A stretch of DNA of 64,000 nucleotides. Source: Methylophilaceae bacterium LSUCC0665 (GTDB lineage Bacteria; Pseudomonadota; Gammaproteobacteria; Burkholderiales; Methylophilaceae). A program made the position numbers and the translations under genes. Positions 16,575-27,339 of this stretch are shown piece by piece (position 1 is the stretch's first letter; each line of letters opens with the position of its first letter). The notes below the pieces were generated by a model. The model saw nothing but the letters and a program-made list of their open reading frames with translations. It had not been told where the DNA came from and made no database searches. The DNA lies in assembly GCA_024919215.1 (NCBI GenBank), contig CP103437.1:558001-622000 (forward strand). The letters run 5' to 3'.

Positions 16575-17927
16575 ATGCATATTTTTGATCTTCCTTATCA
16601 AGAAAACTCATCCATCTGGTTTGATAAATTCGCTTCGAGTCGCACTCCGATATTTCTTGATAGCTGTTTTCAAGCTAATAACCATCTAAATGATTTTAAT
16701 CGATATGATTTGATCTGCTGGGATCCTTTTATAGAAATAATTCAAAAGGGGTTTAAGACTCTAATCATTAAGGATGGTACATCTTTCTTATCTGATGAAT
16801 CATTTGCTGAGATTGTAGATGTCATTTATTCAGGTTTATTAGATAGCTATGAAAATAATTCTTTATTGCCATTCACAGGCGGCTTGATTGGTTATCTCTC
16901 ATATGAGTTTGGTCAAAAAAGCACAAAGGATACAGTTTTACCTCATGCAAGAGCGAATGCATATAAAAATACTATTCTTGTTGATCACCTTGAAAAGAAA
17001 ACATACTTTATTAGTTTTGATAAAAAAAGAGATGCAGAGTTAATTTATGATCAATGCTTGAATCATCAAAAAGAGATCATCGATGAGTTTGTTATCACAG
17101 AACCAATAGTGAATATTGAATCTTTCGAGGACTATAAACGTAAATTTAATAAGATCCAGCAATACATTATCGATGGTGATGTTTACCAGGTTAATTTAGC
17201 CACAAAATTTTCCACTAAATACTCAGGAGATCCATGGGTTTTTTATAAAAAATTTCGTGAAATAAATAAATCTCCCTACATGGCCTATTTGAAGTTTGAA
17301 GATTATGCGATTATTTCAGGCTCGCCAGAGCAATTTATTTCAGTCAATGGGTCGACTATCACCTCGCGACCGATAAAGGGCACCATGCCACGTGGGGATG
17401 ACCCAAAGACAGATTGCGATAATTATGAGAAATTGAGCTCCAGCGAGAAAGATAAAGCAGAAAATTTAATGATAGTGGACTTGATCAGAAATGATTTAGG
17501 AAAAAATTGTGACACAGGTTCTGTTAATGTAAAAAAATTATTTACCATTGAGAGTTATCCAAACGTCCATCATCTAGTGAGCTCTATTGAAGGACAGCTG
17601 AAGAAAGAAATATCTCCATGGACTGCATTTTGTGACAGCTTTCCCGGTGGATCAATTACCGGTGCTCCCAAGAAAAGATCAATAGAAATTATTAGTGAGC
17701 TAGAAAGTTTTTCTAGAGAGGTTTATTGCGGATCAATCTTTTATTTATCTTTTAATAAGACTCTGAATTCTAATATCGCAATACGATCTTTAATTGCTTA
17801 TGATGAAAAATTAGAATATTTTTCGGGAGGAGGTATTACTAAAAGCTCCACAGTAAAAAGTGAGTACAATGAAATATTTAATAAAGCTGCAAATATTGAA
17901 AAAGCTATTTCCTACTTTAGAAGGTAA
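16575..17927 (+). CDS. pabB: Aminodeoxychorismate synthase component I
   Basis: Makes 4-amino-4-deoxychorismate from chorismate and ammonia for folate. The C-terminal chorismate-binding domain carries PIKGTMPRGD near residue 268; the lysine in PIKGT marks PabB, where anthranilate synthase has PIAGT. The later PGGSITGAPKKRS and SGGGITKSS are also family motifs. The start is placed at ATG 16575 (450 residues), because an upstream in-frame TTG lies inside the phi terminator. Five bases separate it from phhB. No pabA or pabC domain is fused. Confidence 0.93.
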   Translation: MHIFDLPYQENSSIWFDKFASSRTPIFLDSCFQANNHLNDFNRYDLICWDPFIEIIQKGFKTLIIKDGTSFLSDESFAEIVDVIYSGLLDSYENNSLLPFTGGLIGYLSYEFGQKSTKDTVLPHARANAYKNTILVDHLEKKTYFISFDKKRDAELIYDQCLNHQKEIIDEFVITEPIVNIESFEDYKRKFNKIQQYIIDGDVYQVNLATKFSTKYSGDPWVFYKKFREINKSPYMAYLKFEDYAIISGSPEQFISVNGSTITSRPIKGTMPRGDDPKTDCDNYEKLSSSEKDKAENLMIVDLIRNDLGKNCDTGSVNVKKLFTIESYPNVHHLVSSIEGQLKKEISPWTAFCDSFPGGSITGAPKKRSIEIISELESFSREVYCGSIFYLSFNKTLNSNIAIRSLIAYDEKLEYFSGGGITKSSTVKSEYNEIFNKAANIEKAISYFRR

Positions 17928-17932
17928 TTAAA

Positions 17933-18205
17933 ATGAATGAAGAATTAATGAGTAAAATTAAAGCAGATTTAACTGAATGGACGATTCAAAATGAATTGCT
18001 TGTTAAAGAATTTGTATTTTCAACTTTTCAAGATGCAATTCATTTTGTTAATGCAGTCGCAAAAATTGCAGATGAGGCAGACCATCATCCAGATATTTTT
18101 ATCTCATATAATAAGGTTAAAATCTTATTAATCACCCATGATCTCGGCGAAATTTCCGAAAAAGATTATGCACTCGCCAAAGAAATTAAATCTTTAGAAG
18201 TTTAA
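17933..18205 (+). CDS. phhB: Pterin-4a-carbinolamine dehydratase
   Basis: 90-residue DCoH/PhhB-family protein. The signature EADHHPDIFISYNKVKILL followed by THDLGEISEKDYALAKEI contains the catalytic histidine pair. In the family it dehydrates the 4a-hydroxy pterin made by aromatic amino acid hydroxylases. No hydroxylase is in the window; in bacteria lacking one, a role in molybdopterin or folate-related chemistry has been suggested. AAGG precedes the ATG, 5 bp after pabB, so pteridine metabolism is a plausible shared theme. Ends overlap the convergent RND transporter by 12 bp. Confidence 0.88.
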   Translation: MNEELMSKIKADLTEWTIQNELLVKEFVFSTFQDAIHFVNAVAKIADEADHHPDIFISYNKVKILLITHDLGEISEKDYALAKEIKSLEV

Positions 18206-21200
18206 AAATTTTGTCTTTTTGAAATCACCATAATTCAGTAAAACGGTAGGTAATATTAAGAGATTTAAAATGGTAGAGGTGAATAAACCTCCGATAATGA
18301 TCGTGGCCATAGGACCTTCGATTTCTTTTCCAGGCTCTCCAGAACCAATTGCAATCGGAAGCAGGGCGAGACCAGCCACCAGGGCAGTCATTAAAATAGA
18401 TGGTAACCTCTCCGATGCCCCGAGGATGCATGTTTCTAAATTCCATGCGTGACCTTCGTAATCCACAAGATGTTGATAATGTGAAATCAGCATTATCGAA
18501 TTTCTTAATGTAATTCCAAAGAGTGTCACGAATCCAACAAGCGAGCCAATTGATATCCAGCCCCCATGAAGCGATGCTGCAATCACACCTCCAATTAAAG
18601 CAAAAGGTAAATTAAGGAGTGTTAAGCTGAGATTTTTTAATGTCCCAAATGCAATATAGAGCATCAAAAGAACCCCAGCAATTGCAATAGCCGAGTGCGC
18701 AATCAAATCTTCACGTGATTTAGCATTTTCTTGTGCCTCGCCAGTTATCTCGAAATAATTTCCTGAACCCAGCTGGAGTTGCTCGAGACCTTTTTTTACA
18801 TTACTCACATAATCATTTAGGTCATAATTATTAATATTAGATGTTATTGTTTGCACTCGCTTACCACCCTGATGCAGTATCTTGGATCGTCCACTAACCT
18901 GACTTATTTGAGCAATATCTCCTAATTCAACAATCTGACCTGAAGAAGAGCTGAGGGGTAATTTTTTAATATCTTCAAGGTCATCTTTGAATTCTGAATC
19001 TATTGTAACGGCAATGTCAACTGGAATCATCCTTTCATAAATTTGTGCTACCGGTAAATTTTCATAGGCTGCTCGGATTACATCTAGAGCATCTGCACGG
19101 GAAATACCATAGTTGGTAAGTTGTTCTGGTAACAATTTAATATTGACTTGAGGGTTTCCAGGAGGAGATTGCAACATAATATCTTTTGAGCCTGGAAGAG
19201 TCTCTAACATTTGAGCAACTTTAATGGCATCCTGATCGAGTGTATCTAAATTCTTACCGTACAGATTGATAACCACTGCTGCATTGTAGCCAGAGATAGT
19301 TTCTTCAATTCGCTCAGTCAAAAAAGTATTGATTGCAAAATTAACTCCAACAAAACCATTATTCTTATCATAAACAATATCCTGAATTGATTTCAAGATT
19401 CTCCTTTGATCATCTCCAGATTTTTTAGACAACTCAATCTCAAATTCACTGTAATGAGTTCCAAATGTGTCTGCACCAAGCGGTGAACGCCCAACCCATT
19501 GAGCTATAGATTGCACACCATCGATTTGAAGAAGCTGTTCTGAAACTAAATTACCAATGCGCAGTGACTCATTTTCAGATGTTCCTGGATATGCAGTCAT
19601 GTGCATAATGTAATGACCTTCATTCAGGGGTGGGATAAAGTGTGTTTTAAATAAGGGTATAAAAGATAGTCCAAATGCAATTACAAATAATGAGATAATT
19701 AAGACAACTTTAGAGTGCGATTCAATGCTAAGCAGTAATTTACGATAGTTTCTTTTTAATGACTTAATGACTGGTGAGTCCTCAGTGTTCAAATTCTCAT
19801 TTTGCCCTAACAACATAAAGCTCATGGCAGGTGTAACGGTGAGCGCAACTACAAGTGATGCCAAGATAGAAAGTATGTAAGCAATCCCTAATGGACCAAA
19901 GAGCTTGCCAGCAACCCCTGTTAATGACAATAATGGTAAAAATACAATAACTATTATGAGTGTTGCATAGACTACTGATTTTCTGACTTCCATTGAGGAT
20001 TCAAAGACAACCTGATAAAGGGGTTTCTTATTTTTTAAAGTTTTATTTTCTCGAAGCCGGCGAAAAATATTTTCAACATCAATGATGGCATCATCAACAA
20101 CTTCACCCAGAGCGATCGCCAGACCACTAAGCACCATAACATTTAAACCTAGGTTCATATGGCTCATGACAGAAATTGCAGATAAAAGAGACAAGGGGAT
20201 AGCTATTGCAGAAATAAAGGCTGTTCTAAAGTTAAAGAGGAATAGATATAAAATTCCAATAACCAATATAGCCCCGATAATAATATCTACCCTGAGACCT
20301 TTTATTGAAGCATCAATAAAATTTGCGGGTTTAAAAAGTTCTGGATGTATAGTTATTTCTTCTTTTTCAGCAATTGGCAATAAAGATTGGATTGCGTTAT
20401 CAAGGTTTTTAGTTAACTCATAGGTGTCCGATCCAAGTTGACCTTGTATGGACAAATAAACTCCAATTTGACCATTGATTGACGCACTACTTATGGATGG
20501 AACAAACCCATCCTCAATAATTGCTACATCTTTTAACCTGAGTTGCTTTCCTTGTTGGTTGGTTAATGATGTTTGTTCAAGTTCTTGTATAGTGAGCGCC
20601 TGGCCTTCGGTGTTAATAATAATTCTTTGATTTTCATTTTGAATAAAACCACCACCTCGAACAGCTGATGCTTTTTGTGCAGCTGTGAATATATCTTGTA
20701 AGCTCAGATCATTTTCTAATATTTTTTTTGGAATTGTTTTGATTTGATACTGCCTGACCTTTCCACCGAATCGATTAACATCGGCCACACCCTCTACACT
20801 CATTAAGTGCGGAATAATAACGTTATCGGCAAAAGTTCTTAATTCAATTTCATTTGCGGTAGCTGAAGTTAAACCAATCCCAAGAACACTTGATGCTGAA
20901 GAGGTTAAGGGTGTAATTTTAGGGATAATATTAGCAGGTAAGATATTTGTGAGCGTTGATAGTTTTTCTGTGATGGATTGTCTATTTCTATAAATATCCG
21001 TGTCTTCATTAAAAACTACAGTAACTACTGAAAGTCCTGGTATGGATTGAGACCTAATCTGCTTTATGCCAATTGTTCCAGAAACCATGACCTCAATCGG
21101 GCGGGTGACTAATTTTTCGACAAGATCAGAAGAAAAGCCTGGGGACTCTGTCTGAATAACTACCTGGGTAGGGGAGAATTCAGGAAAAACATTTAATGGA

Positions 21201-21298
21201 CTATTTTTAATTTGAACGATACCGTACACAACCACAATTAAAGCCAGACCAATAATCACTCCAGCATATTTAATTGAAAATTTTATTAATGATGACAC
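18194..21298 (-). CDS. RND efflux transporter, HME (CusA/CzcA)-like inner-membrane pump
   Basis: A 1034-residue resistance-nodulation-division permease with the usual layout: TM1 at the N terminus, a large periplasmic loop, the TM2-6 block, a second periplasmic loop, and a TM8-12 block. The TM4 segment GLAIALGEVVDDAIIDVENIFRR is the type found in the heavy-metal-efflux branch, where acidic residues in TM4 carry protons. The metal-binding methionines of CusA are not obvious to me, so the substrate is open. It is the last gene of a complete TolC-like / adaptor / pump operon, abutting the adaptor gene. Confidence 0.92.
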   Translation of the reverse strand: MSSLIKFSIKYAGVIIGLALIVVVYGIVQIKNSPLNVFPEFSPTQVVIQTESPGFSSDLVEKLVTRPIEVMVSGTIGIKQIRSQSIPGLSVVTVVFNEDTDIYRNRQSITEKLSTLTNILPANIIPKITPLTSSASSVLGIGLTSATANEIELRTFADNVIIPHLMSVEGVADVNRFGGKVRQYQIKTIPKKILENDLSLQDIFTAAQKASAVRGGGFIQNENQRIIINTEGQALTIQELEQTSLTNQQGKQLRLKDVAIIEDGFVPSISSASINGQIGVYLSIQGQLGSDTYELTKNLDNAIQSLLPIAEKEEITIHPELFKPANFIDASIKGLRVDIIIGAILVIGILYLFLFNFRTAFISAIAIPLSLLSAISVMSHMNLGLNVMVLSGLAIALGEVVDDAIIDVENIFRRLRENKTLKNKKPLYQVVFESSMEVRKSVVYATLIIVIVFLPLLSLTGVAGKLFGPLGIAYILSILASLVVALTVTPAMSFMLLGQNENLNTEDSPVIKSLKRNYRKLLLSIESHSKVVLIISLFVIAFGLSFIPLFKTHFIPPLNEGHYIMHMTAYPGTSENESLRIGNLVSEQLLQIDGVQSIAQWVGRSPLGADTFGTHYSEFEIELSKKSGDDQRRILKSIQDIVYDKNNGFVGVNFAINTFLTERIEETISGYNAAVVINLYGKNLDTLDQDAIKVAQMLETLPGSKDIMLQSPPGNPQVNIKLLPEQLTNYGISRADALDVIRAAYENLPVAQIYERMIPVDIAVTIDSEFKDDLEDIKKLPLSSSSGQIVELGDIAQISQVSGRSKILHQGGKRVQTITSNINNYDLNDYVSNVKKGLEQLQLGSGNYFEITGEAQENAKSREDLIAHSAIAIAGVLLMLYIAFGTLKNLSLTLLNLPFALIGGVIAASLHGGWISIGSLVGFVTLFGITLRNSIMLISHYQHLVDYEGHAWNLETCILGASERLPSILMTALVAGLALLPIAIGSGEPGKEIEGPMATIIIGGLFTSTILNLLILPTVLLNYGDFKKTKFLNF

Positions 21299-22369
21299 TT
21301 AATCCTCATTCTCATTTTTTATCTGATACTTATATTCTTCTGATAGAAGAAGTTGAGCACCTTTGGAAACAATAATGTCATTTGTTGAAAGTGCTTCCGA
21401 AATTACCAGCCATCCGTCTTTAATCTCATTTTCAAGAGAGACTGGTTTTTTCACAAAGAGAAAAGGCTCTTCTTCAATGTAGACCCATGGTAAACCGTTA
21501 CTCCAAACTATTGAGCTGCTTTGCACTTCATAGCGATTCATTTGTTTATCATTGTTTTGTTTTTCTTTATAAAAACCAATCAGCTTTGATCCAATTCTTA
21601 TGTCAGGAGATTGAATTAAATAATAAAAGGTTTGACCAAGGATACTGGGTTCGATGGTAGGTGCTTTATCTAAATATATCCCCTCAGTTTCGTTATTACC
21701 ATTGATCGGTGTAAAAATTATTTTATGCGGGATTGAGTTATCACTATCGCTAGAGGGGAGGGTAATTTTTACTAATCGAGCCTCACCATTAAGTAGAGGA
21801 TTTAATTGTTTATCTTTAGCTTTACCAGTAATGGCCATATAAAATTTATTGCCCCACTGGGATAATACTTTTTGTTGGAGATTTTTCTTTAAAACTACTT
21901 TTTTTTCAACAGTCTCTTTCAGATTATTGACTAATGTTTGTTGATCAAGAAGAGCTTGATCAGAGATATTTTTTCCATCTGCATTTAAATCAACAAATGC
22001 GAGATATTTTTTTTCTTCTGTATTAATTTGATTTTGTAATGTATTGATTTCTTGCATTAACTGATCGTATATATTTTTAAGATCAATTAATGTATCTGTC
22101 GCCTGAACTATTCCATAATTAGAAAATGAGGATTGCTTATTTGAGCTGATAATTTTTGTAGTTTGAATGCCGCTATTTTTTACTATCGCTTCTGTCAATC
22201 TTATTTGATTTAAACCTTCATCATTTACTTCAATAAACGACAAGGTTTCCTCTTCATCAAATAAATCATCATCTACAAACTCATCACTGCCCATTAAAAT
22301 AACGACCCAAATAAGCAAAATAATCACGAATGATTGAATAACAATAATCATTAAGCTTTTTTTATTCAT
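21299..22369 (-). CDS. Periplasmic adaptor-like protein of the RND system
   Basis: One N-terminal membrane anchor (about 7-25) and a region predicted to form a long coiled coil (DLKNIYDQLMQEINTLQNQINTEEKK and onward) identify it as the membrane-fusion partner of the pump. C-terminal SKGAQLLLSEEYKYQI resembles the last strand of HlyD-type adaptors. The usual biotinyl-lipoyl halves flanking the hairpin are hard to see, so this adaptor is divergent; the call rests mainly on operon position and overall build. It overlaps the outer-membrane gene by 8 bp and is directly followed by the pump. Confidence 0.8.
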   Translation of the reverse strand: MNKKSLMIIVIQSFVIILLIWVVILMGSDEFVDDDLFDEEETLSFIEVNDEGLNQIRLTEAIVKNSGIQTTKIISSNKQSSFSNYGIVQATDTLIDLKNIYDQLMQEINTLQNQINTEEKKYLAFVDLNADGKNISDQALLDQQTLVNNLKETVEKKVVLKKNLQQKVLSQWGNKFYMAITGKAKDKQLNPLLNGEARLVKITLPSSDSDNSIPHKIIFTPINGNNETEGIYLDKAPTIEPSILGQTFYYLIQSPDIRIGSKLIGFYKEKQNNDKQMNRYEVQSSSIVWSNGLPWVYIEEEPFLFVKKPVSLENEIKDGWLVISEALSTNDIIVSKGAQLLLSEEYKYQIKNENED

Positions 22370-23783
22370 TTGGTTCTTTTTCTACGTGCAGTTGACTAAC
22401 AAATGGGATATGAAATGTTTTTTCAATCTCATAACCTCCCTGAATTAGATTATATAAGCTATCTAAATAAATATAATCAATTTCGTATAATTTTATTTTT
22501 TCTTGTTCGAGTTCAAGACGACTAAGAATGCCGTTATTAAATTTTTTTTCTAAACTGATTAGTAGTAATTCCTTTTCATCATATAAAATCTTGGCGTTAT
22601 TATATTTTTCTGATGAGTCATTTAAGTAAGACAACAATGTATCAATGTCATTAGATATTGTAAGTTGTAGATCTATTATCTTTGAAGATTCTGACTCTCT
22701 GAATTTTTCTGCTTTTGCAATTAATGCTTTGTTTTTTTCTAAGTTGGGAATGAGAGTAGATATTCCTAGTGTCCAAATTTTATCTCCAAAGTCATATAAA
22801 TAAGCAGGACTAAATTTGATATCTGGATACTGTTTAGCAATTTCAAGCTTGAGATTAGCTTCAGCTTTTGCATAACTTGCTAGATCTCTTCTTAAGTCAA
22901 TTCTGGTTTGAATCGCTTGCTCCCGCGTAAAAGAGATATTTTCATCATTAATAGTTTCAATTTTATTCATCAGGTTATTAATAATGTCATCGGCAAGGAT
23001 AGGATTTTTTTCTAAATGATGTATCTTAATCCCTGCGTTTTGAGCAATTTGTTTACGGATTCTGAGTTGATTTAATTGAAGATTCTTTAGTGTATTTTCA
23101 GTTACCTGAAGAGCAATTTTTGATTGTTGCAGTTGAATATTATCTTCTAATCCTTTTTCAAATCTTTTTTTTGTCATCAGATAAACAGATTGACGAGAGA
23201 ATAATTCATTTTTTATAGCATTTATTTTTTTTATATTAAAGGCATATTCGGTGAGTGCATTAATCAACATTAATCTTTCATTCCATGAAAGCAACCTATA
23301 ATCTTCATAGGCTGATTGGGATGTATTAAGTGCTATTTCATATCGAATCAATCGTTTATTTGCTGTTTCAAACGGGAACATGACCCCTAAGCCTTCAACA
23401 TCTTTGGATAAGTCATCGTTAGCACCATCTCCTGAGCCCACTTCGATTCCAATGGATGACTGTGGTCGAAATTTTGCTATGACTTCATCACTTTTGACAG
23501 TTTGATATTGTTTCTGTGCTGTTTTTATTTTTGTGTTGTAAAAATATAATGAGGCTAATAAATTGTCGGTATTCCAACCATTATTTGAGGCCGGCACATC
23601 TTGTCCAAGCGTGGTTATAAATTGTGAAAAAATCTCAGCTTGTGGGTCTTGATTATCAATGGCAACATTATTGTTACTTAAATCGATATCTTTTTTTGAA
23701 TACGGAATAAGCTGGCATCCAGTAATGTTTAGAATGACCAAGAAAATAATAATGATAGAACTAAAAAAATTAGAGAAAATCAA
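22362..23783 (-). CDS. TolC-family outer-membrane efflux lipoprotein
   Basis: 473 residues with a signal sequence ending in ITGC, a good lipobox placing the lipidated cysteine at residue 23. The remainder is almost entirely long helices with the two-fold repeat of outer-membrane efflux proteins (for example NQLRIRKQIAQNAG and KFNNGILSRLELEQEKIKLYE). It would form the trimeric exit duct for the RND pump. The first codon is TTG and no ribosome site is clear, so the start is uncertain, but a shorter form would lose the signal. First gene of the three-gene operon. Confidence 0.88.
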   Translation of the reverse strand: MIFSNFFSSIIIIFLVILNITGCQLIPYSKKDIDLSNNNVAIDNQDPQAEIFSQFITTLGQDVPASNNGWNTDNLLASLYFYNTKIKTAQKQYQTVKSDEVIAKFRPQSSIGIEVGSGDGANDDLSKDVEGLGVMFPFETANKRLIRYEIALNTSQSAYEDYRLLSWNERLMLINALTEYAFNIKKINAIKNELFSRQSVYLMTKKRFEKGLEDNIQLQQSKIALQVTENTLKNLQLNQLRIRKQIAQNAGIKIHHLEKNPILADDIINNLMNKIETINDENISFTREQAIQTRIDLRRDLASYAKAEANLKLEIAKQYPDIKFSPAYLYDFGDKIWTLGISTLIPNLEKNKALIAKAEKFRESESSKIIDLQLTISNDIDTLLSYLNDSSEKYNNAKILYDEKELLLISLEKKFNNGILSRLELEQEKIKLYEIDYIYLDSLYNLIQGGYEIEKTFHIPFVSQLHVEKEPNE

Positions 23784-23861
23784 AGTAAGCAGTGTAATTT
23801 AAATAGGTTTAAGTATTAGTTAATTCTAACAAATTTATCTATTAAATTTTATGGAATTTAT

Positions 23862-23891
23862 TTATCAAAAATCTATCCAAAATGGTATAAT
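23862..23891 (+). promoter_or_regulatory. Promoter of tRNA-Leu
   Basis: TTATCA (23862-23867), 18-bp spacer, perfect TATAAT (23886-23891), 19 bp before the tRNA. The trigger-factor gene starts about 60 bp after the tRNA, so the same promoter could also feed tig. Confidence 0.6.
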
Positions 23892-23910
23892 CTGCGGTTC
23901 TCTGGTACAT

Positions 23911-23995
23911 GCGAGAGTGGCGGAATTGGTAGACGCACTGGATTTAGGTTCCAGCGCCTAAAAGCGTGAGAGTTCGAGTCTCTCCTCTCGCACCA
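23911..23995 (+). tRNA. tRNA-Leu(UAG)
   Basis: 85 nt with encoded CCA. The acceptor GCGAGAG pairs with CUCUCGC. The anticodon arm CUGGA-UUUAGGU-UCCAG gives anticodon UAG. A variable arm (GCGCCUAAAAGCGU) of the leucine class and a T loop UUCGAGU follow. Confidence 0.97.
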
Positions 23996-24054
23996 TTAAA
24001 TTATAAAACTTAAGTTACAAATTAGTTATTTAAAAGATTTTATTAGGATTGAAC

Positions 24055-25359
24055 ATGACACAAGCTGTTGAAAAAATTAATGATATTGAAAGAAAAGTTA
24101 AGGGGAAAATTATTATTGCTCCGCTTGAGAATGAAATTAAGCAAAGATTCATTCAAGTATCAAAGAATGCAAAGATCCAAGGTTTCCGACCAGGAAAAGC
24201 TCCAATGAGCATAATTGAAAAACAATATGGTCCGGATATTAGATCTGAAGTTTATTCAAGAGCAATTGAAAACCAGTTTGGTCAGATCGTACAGGAAAAT
24301 AAATTAAATATTGTTGGTATGCCTCAAATCAATCATGATCCACTTCCTGAAATTAAAGATGATTTTGAGTTCACCGCTACTTTTGAGGTACTGCCTGAGG
24401 TGAAAGACATTGATTTTAAAAAAATAGAAATCACACAGCCAGACGTGAAATTAACCAAAAAAGATGTCGATGCAACTATTGATGTAATGCTAAAACAAAG
24501 AGCAACATTTAAAAAAGTAGATCGTGCTTCTAAATTGGGTGACCGCGTTGGTGTGAAACTAGAATCTTTCATTGATGGAAAGACTGCTGAATCAACTGGC
24601 TCACAAACTCTTAACTTTATACTTGGGGACAAAAATCGATTAGAAGTTTTTGATAAAGAGTTGGTTGGATTAAAAGCTTCTGATATGAAAGATTTTGAAA
24701 TCCATTATCCTAAAGATCATGAGCCGGCACAGCTGGCAGACAAAAAGGTTAAATATACTGTTGTTATCAATGAAGTCAATGAAATGGAGCTTCCAAAAAT
24801 TGATGCAGATTTTGCCAAGTCGCTCGGAGTTGATAGCGGTGATGTTGATGAGATGAAAAAGCAAATTGAAGAATCATTGGCTGAAGAAGTCGAAAAGCGT
24901 GTGAAACTTAAAGAAAAAGACCAAGTATTTGTTGAGCTTGTTAAACATGCAAAATTTGAGTTACCAAAATCTATAGTCGACAATGAGTCATATCGCTTAA
25001 TGCAGCAGATGATTGAAAATATGGAAAGACAGGGTGCGAAAGCCAAGGACTTAAAATTAGAACCATCTATGTTTAATGAAAGAGCAGAGCAAACAGCACG
25101 CTTAAGAATTGTTTTGGCGCATTTGGTTGATAAGGAAAAATTACAAGCAACCGAAGATCAGATTAAATCTAAAATTGAAGAATTTTCAAAATCATATGAT
25201 GAGCCTGAAAAAGCAGTTCAATGGTTTTATGAAAAACAAGAGCGTTTAAATGAACCTGCAGCCCTTGCAACTGAAGATAATGTCGTGAATTTTGTTTCAA
25301 AGGCTTGTAAGATCAAAAAGGAAAAAGTTTCATTCGACGAATTAATGGGTAACAATTAA
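24055..25359 (+). CDS. tig: Trigger factor (ribosome-associated chaperone)
   Basis: Folds nascent chains at the ribosome exit. The ribosome-binding loop GFRPGKAP is at 43-50, followed by the FKBP-type peptidyl-prolyl isomerase domain (about 150-245) and the helical C-terminal arms. Start is set at ATG 24055 (434 residues) because TAGGA is six bases upstream; a TTG two codons earlier is less likely. It begins the conserved tig-clpP-clpX-lon series with only 1 bp to clpP. Confidence 0.97.
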   Translation: MTQAVEKINDIERKVKGKIIIAPLENEIKQRFIQVSKNAKIQGFRPGKAPMSIIEKQYGPDIRSEVYSRAIENQFGQIVQENKLNIVGMPQINHDPLPEIKDDFEFTATFEVLPEVKDIDFKKIEITQPDVKLTKKDVDATIDVMLKQRATFKKVDRASKLGDRVGVKLESFIDGKTAESTGSQTLNFILGDKNRLEVFDKELVGLKASDMKDFEIHYPKDHEPAQLADKKVKYTVVINEVNEMELPKIDADFAKSLGVDSGDVDEMKKQIEESLAEEVEKRVKLKEKDQVFVELVKHAKFELPKSIVDNESYRLMQQMIENMERQGAKAKDLKLEPSMFNERAEQTARLRIVLAHLVDKEKLQATEDQIKSKIEEFSKSYDEPEKAVQWFYEKQERLNEPAALATEDNVVNFVSKACKIKKEKVSFDELMGNN

Positions 25360-25360
25360 C

Positions 25361-25984
25361 ATGTCATTTGATAAATTCTCAACATCCAATAGACCTATGG
25401 GGCTGGGCTATATCCCAATGGTTGTCGAACAAAGTGGCAGGGGTGAAAGAGCATATGATATTTACTCAAGACTGTTAAAAGAAAGAGTTATCTTTTTGGT
25501 TGGGCCAGTCGACGATATGACCGCCAACTTGGTTGTAGCTCAACTTCTTTTTTTAGAGGCTGAAAATCCAGATAAAGATATTTCCTTATACATTAATTCA
25601 CCAGGAGGTTCTGTGACCGCTGGTATGGCGATTTATGACACCATGCAGTTCATTAAGCCTGATGTGAGTACTTTGTGTATCGGCCAAGCCGCTAGCATGG
25701 GAGCTCTTTTATTAACGGCTGGAGCAAAAAATAAGCGTTTCTGTCTTCCTAACTCAAGAGTGATGATTCATCAACCACTAGGTGGATTTCAAGGTCAAGC
25801 ATCAGATATTGAAATACATGCCAAAGAAATTCTCTATCTCAAAGATAAATTAAATAGAATCTTATCGCAACATACAGGTCAAGACATTAAGACGATCTCA
25901 AAAGATACAGACAGAGACAACTTTATGAGCTCTGAGGATGCAGTAAAATATGGACTTGTGGACAAAGTCATTAACGAAAGATAA
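25361..25984 (+). CDS. clpP: ATP-dependent Clp protease proteolytic subunit
   Basis: Serine peptidase forming the double-heptameric chamber used by ClpX (and ClpA). The catalytic triad is S112 ([11 protein letters not shown]), H137 (MIHQPLGG) and D186 (DRDNF), each offset by exactly 15 from the mature E. coli numbers, so an N-terminal propeptide of similar size is likely. 207 residues, normal. Cotranscribed with tig before it and clpX 21 bp after it. Confidence 0.98.
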   Translation: MSFDKFSTSNRPMGLGYIPMVVEQSGRGERAYDIYSRLLKERVIFLVGPVDDMTANLVVAQLLFLEAENPDKDISLYINSPGGSVTAGMAIYDTMQFIKPDVSTLCIGQAASMGALLLTAGAKNKRFCLPNSRVMIHQPLGGFQGQASDIEIHAKEILYLKDKLNRILSQHTGQDIKTISKDTDRDNFMSSEDAVKYGLVDKVINER

Positions 25985-26005
25985 TTTATTTAGGTATATT
26001 CTGCT

Positions 26006-27262
26006 ATGAGTGACCAGGATAAAGATAAATCGCTATTTTGTTCCTTTTGTGGAAAAAATCAGCACGAAGTAAAAAAACTAATCGCTGGTCCATCTGTTTT
26101 TATTTGTGATGAGTGTATTGATCTTTGCACTGACATTATCAAAGAGGAAATAAAAGCTGCCGATTCAAAAAAATCTGTTGATACCGATTATATTCCTAAG
26201 CCTCAAGAAATATTTGATCAATTAAACCAACATATTATTGGTCAAAATCATGCGAAAAAATCATTGTCTGTCGCTGTATATAATCATTATAAAAGGCTCG
26301 GTAGTCATGGTGATGACGATATAAAGATTGCTAAAAGTAATATTCTACTGATTGGCCCGACTGGATCTGGTAAAACATTATTAGCACAATCCTTAGCCTC
26401 ATTCCTCAACGTTCCTTTTGTTATTGCTGATGCAACTACATTGACCGAAGCAGGTTATGTTGGTGAGGATGTCGAAAACATTATGCAAAAATTATTGCAA
26501 AAATGTGATTACGATGTCAGCAAAGCTCAAAAAGGAATTATTTACATTGATGAGGTCGATAAAATCTCAAGAAAATCGGATAATCCTTCGATTACTCGTG
26601 ATGTCTCAGGAGAGGGTGTTCAACAAGCATTACTAAAATTGATTGAGGGTACCGTAGCCTCTGTTCCACCTCAAGGTGGAAGAAAGCATCCGAATCAAGA
26701 ATTTGTACAAATTGATACATCTAATATTCTGTTTATCTGTGGTGGAGCATTTGATGGACTAGAAAAAGTTATTCAAAGAAGATTGGAAAGCAATAGTATA
26801 GGTTTTGGAGCAAATGTGGCTTCAAAGAATGACAGCAGGACCACATACCAACTTTTAAAAGAGACTGAATCTGAGGATTTGGTTAAATTTGGTCTTATCC
26901 CTGAATTCATTGGACGTTTGCCGATTATCTCAGCGCTTGAGCCTCTTGATATTGATGCATTAACTAAGATTCTCATTGAGCCGAAAAATGCATTGATTAA
27001 ACAGTATAAGAAATTATTAGAAATTGAAGGAGTGGAATTAGAGTTTAGAGATCAGGCATTGATTCATATTGCAAAAAAAGCTCTTGCTCGAAACACTGGG
27101 GCTAGGGGTCTTCGATCAATATTAGAGGAAACACTTCAGGATGTCATGTTTGACATCCCATCTGATAAAACAATTGAAAAAGTAATCATTGACGAAAAGA
27201 CTATTACTGAAAAAAATAAGCCAATTTTAATTCACTCAGATCAAAAAAAAATTAATCAATAA
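26006..27262 (+). CDS. clpX: ClpX unfoldase, ATPase subunit of ClpXP
   Basis: Recognises, unfolds and feeds tagged substrates to ClpP. The N-terminal zinc-binding domain has C12, C15, C34 and C37. Walker A is GPTGSGKT at about 117-124, Walker B is [10 protein letters not shown], and the ClpP-binding IGF-type loop is present as SIGFGA. Near the C terminus [15 protein letters not shown] is the sensor-2 region. Length 418 is usual. Placed between clpP and lon. Confidence 0.98.
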   Translation: MSDQDKDKSLFCSFCGKNQHEVKKLIAGPSVFICDECIDLCTDIIKEEIKAADSKKSVDTDYIPKPQEIFDQLNQHIIGQNHAKKSLSVAVYNHYKRLGSHGDDDIKIAKSNILLIGPTGSGKTLLAQSLASFLNVPFVIADATTLTEAGYVGEDVENIMQKLLQKCDYDVSKAQKGIIYIDEVDKISRKSDNPSITRDVSGEGVQQALLKLIEGTVASVPPQGGRKHPNQEFVQIDTSNILFICGGAFDGLEKVIQRRLESNSIGFGANVASKNDSRTTYQLLKETESEDLVKFGLIPEFIGRLPIISALEPLDIDALTKILIEPKNALIKQYKKLLEIEGVELEFRDQALIHIAKKALARNTGARGLRSILEETLQDVMFDIPSDKTIEKVIIDEKTITEKNKPILIHSDQKKINQ

Positions 27263-27339
27263 TTCTATTAATTCCTTGAATTATTCAGATTAGCCCTCAT
27301 AATAAATACTAAGAATAAATAATCATTTATATATCAAAT

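Noticed and set aside
24717-25046. 109-codon minus-strand frame inside the trigger factor gene
   Set aside because: Serine-rich shadow of the lysine/glutamate-rich coding strand; trigger factor is unambiguous.
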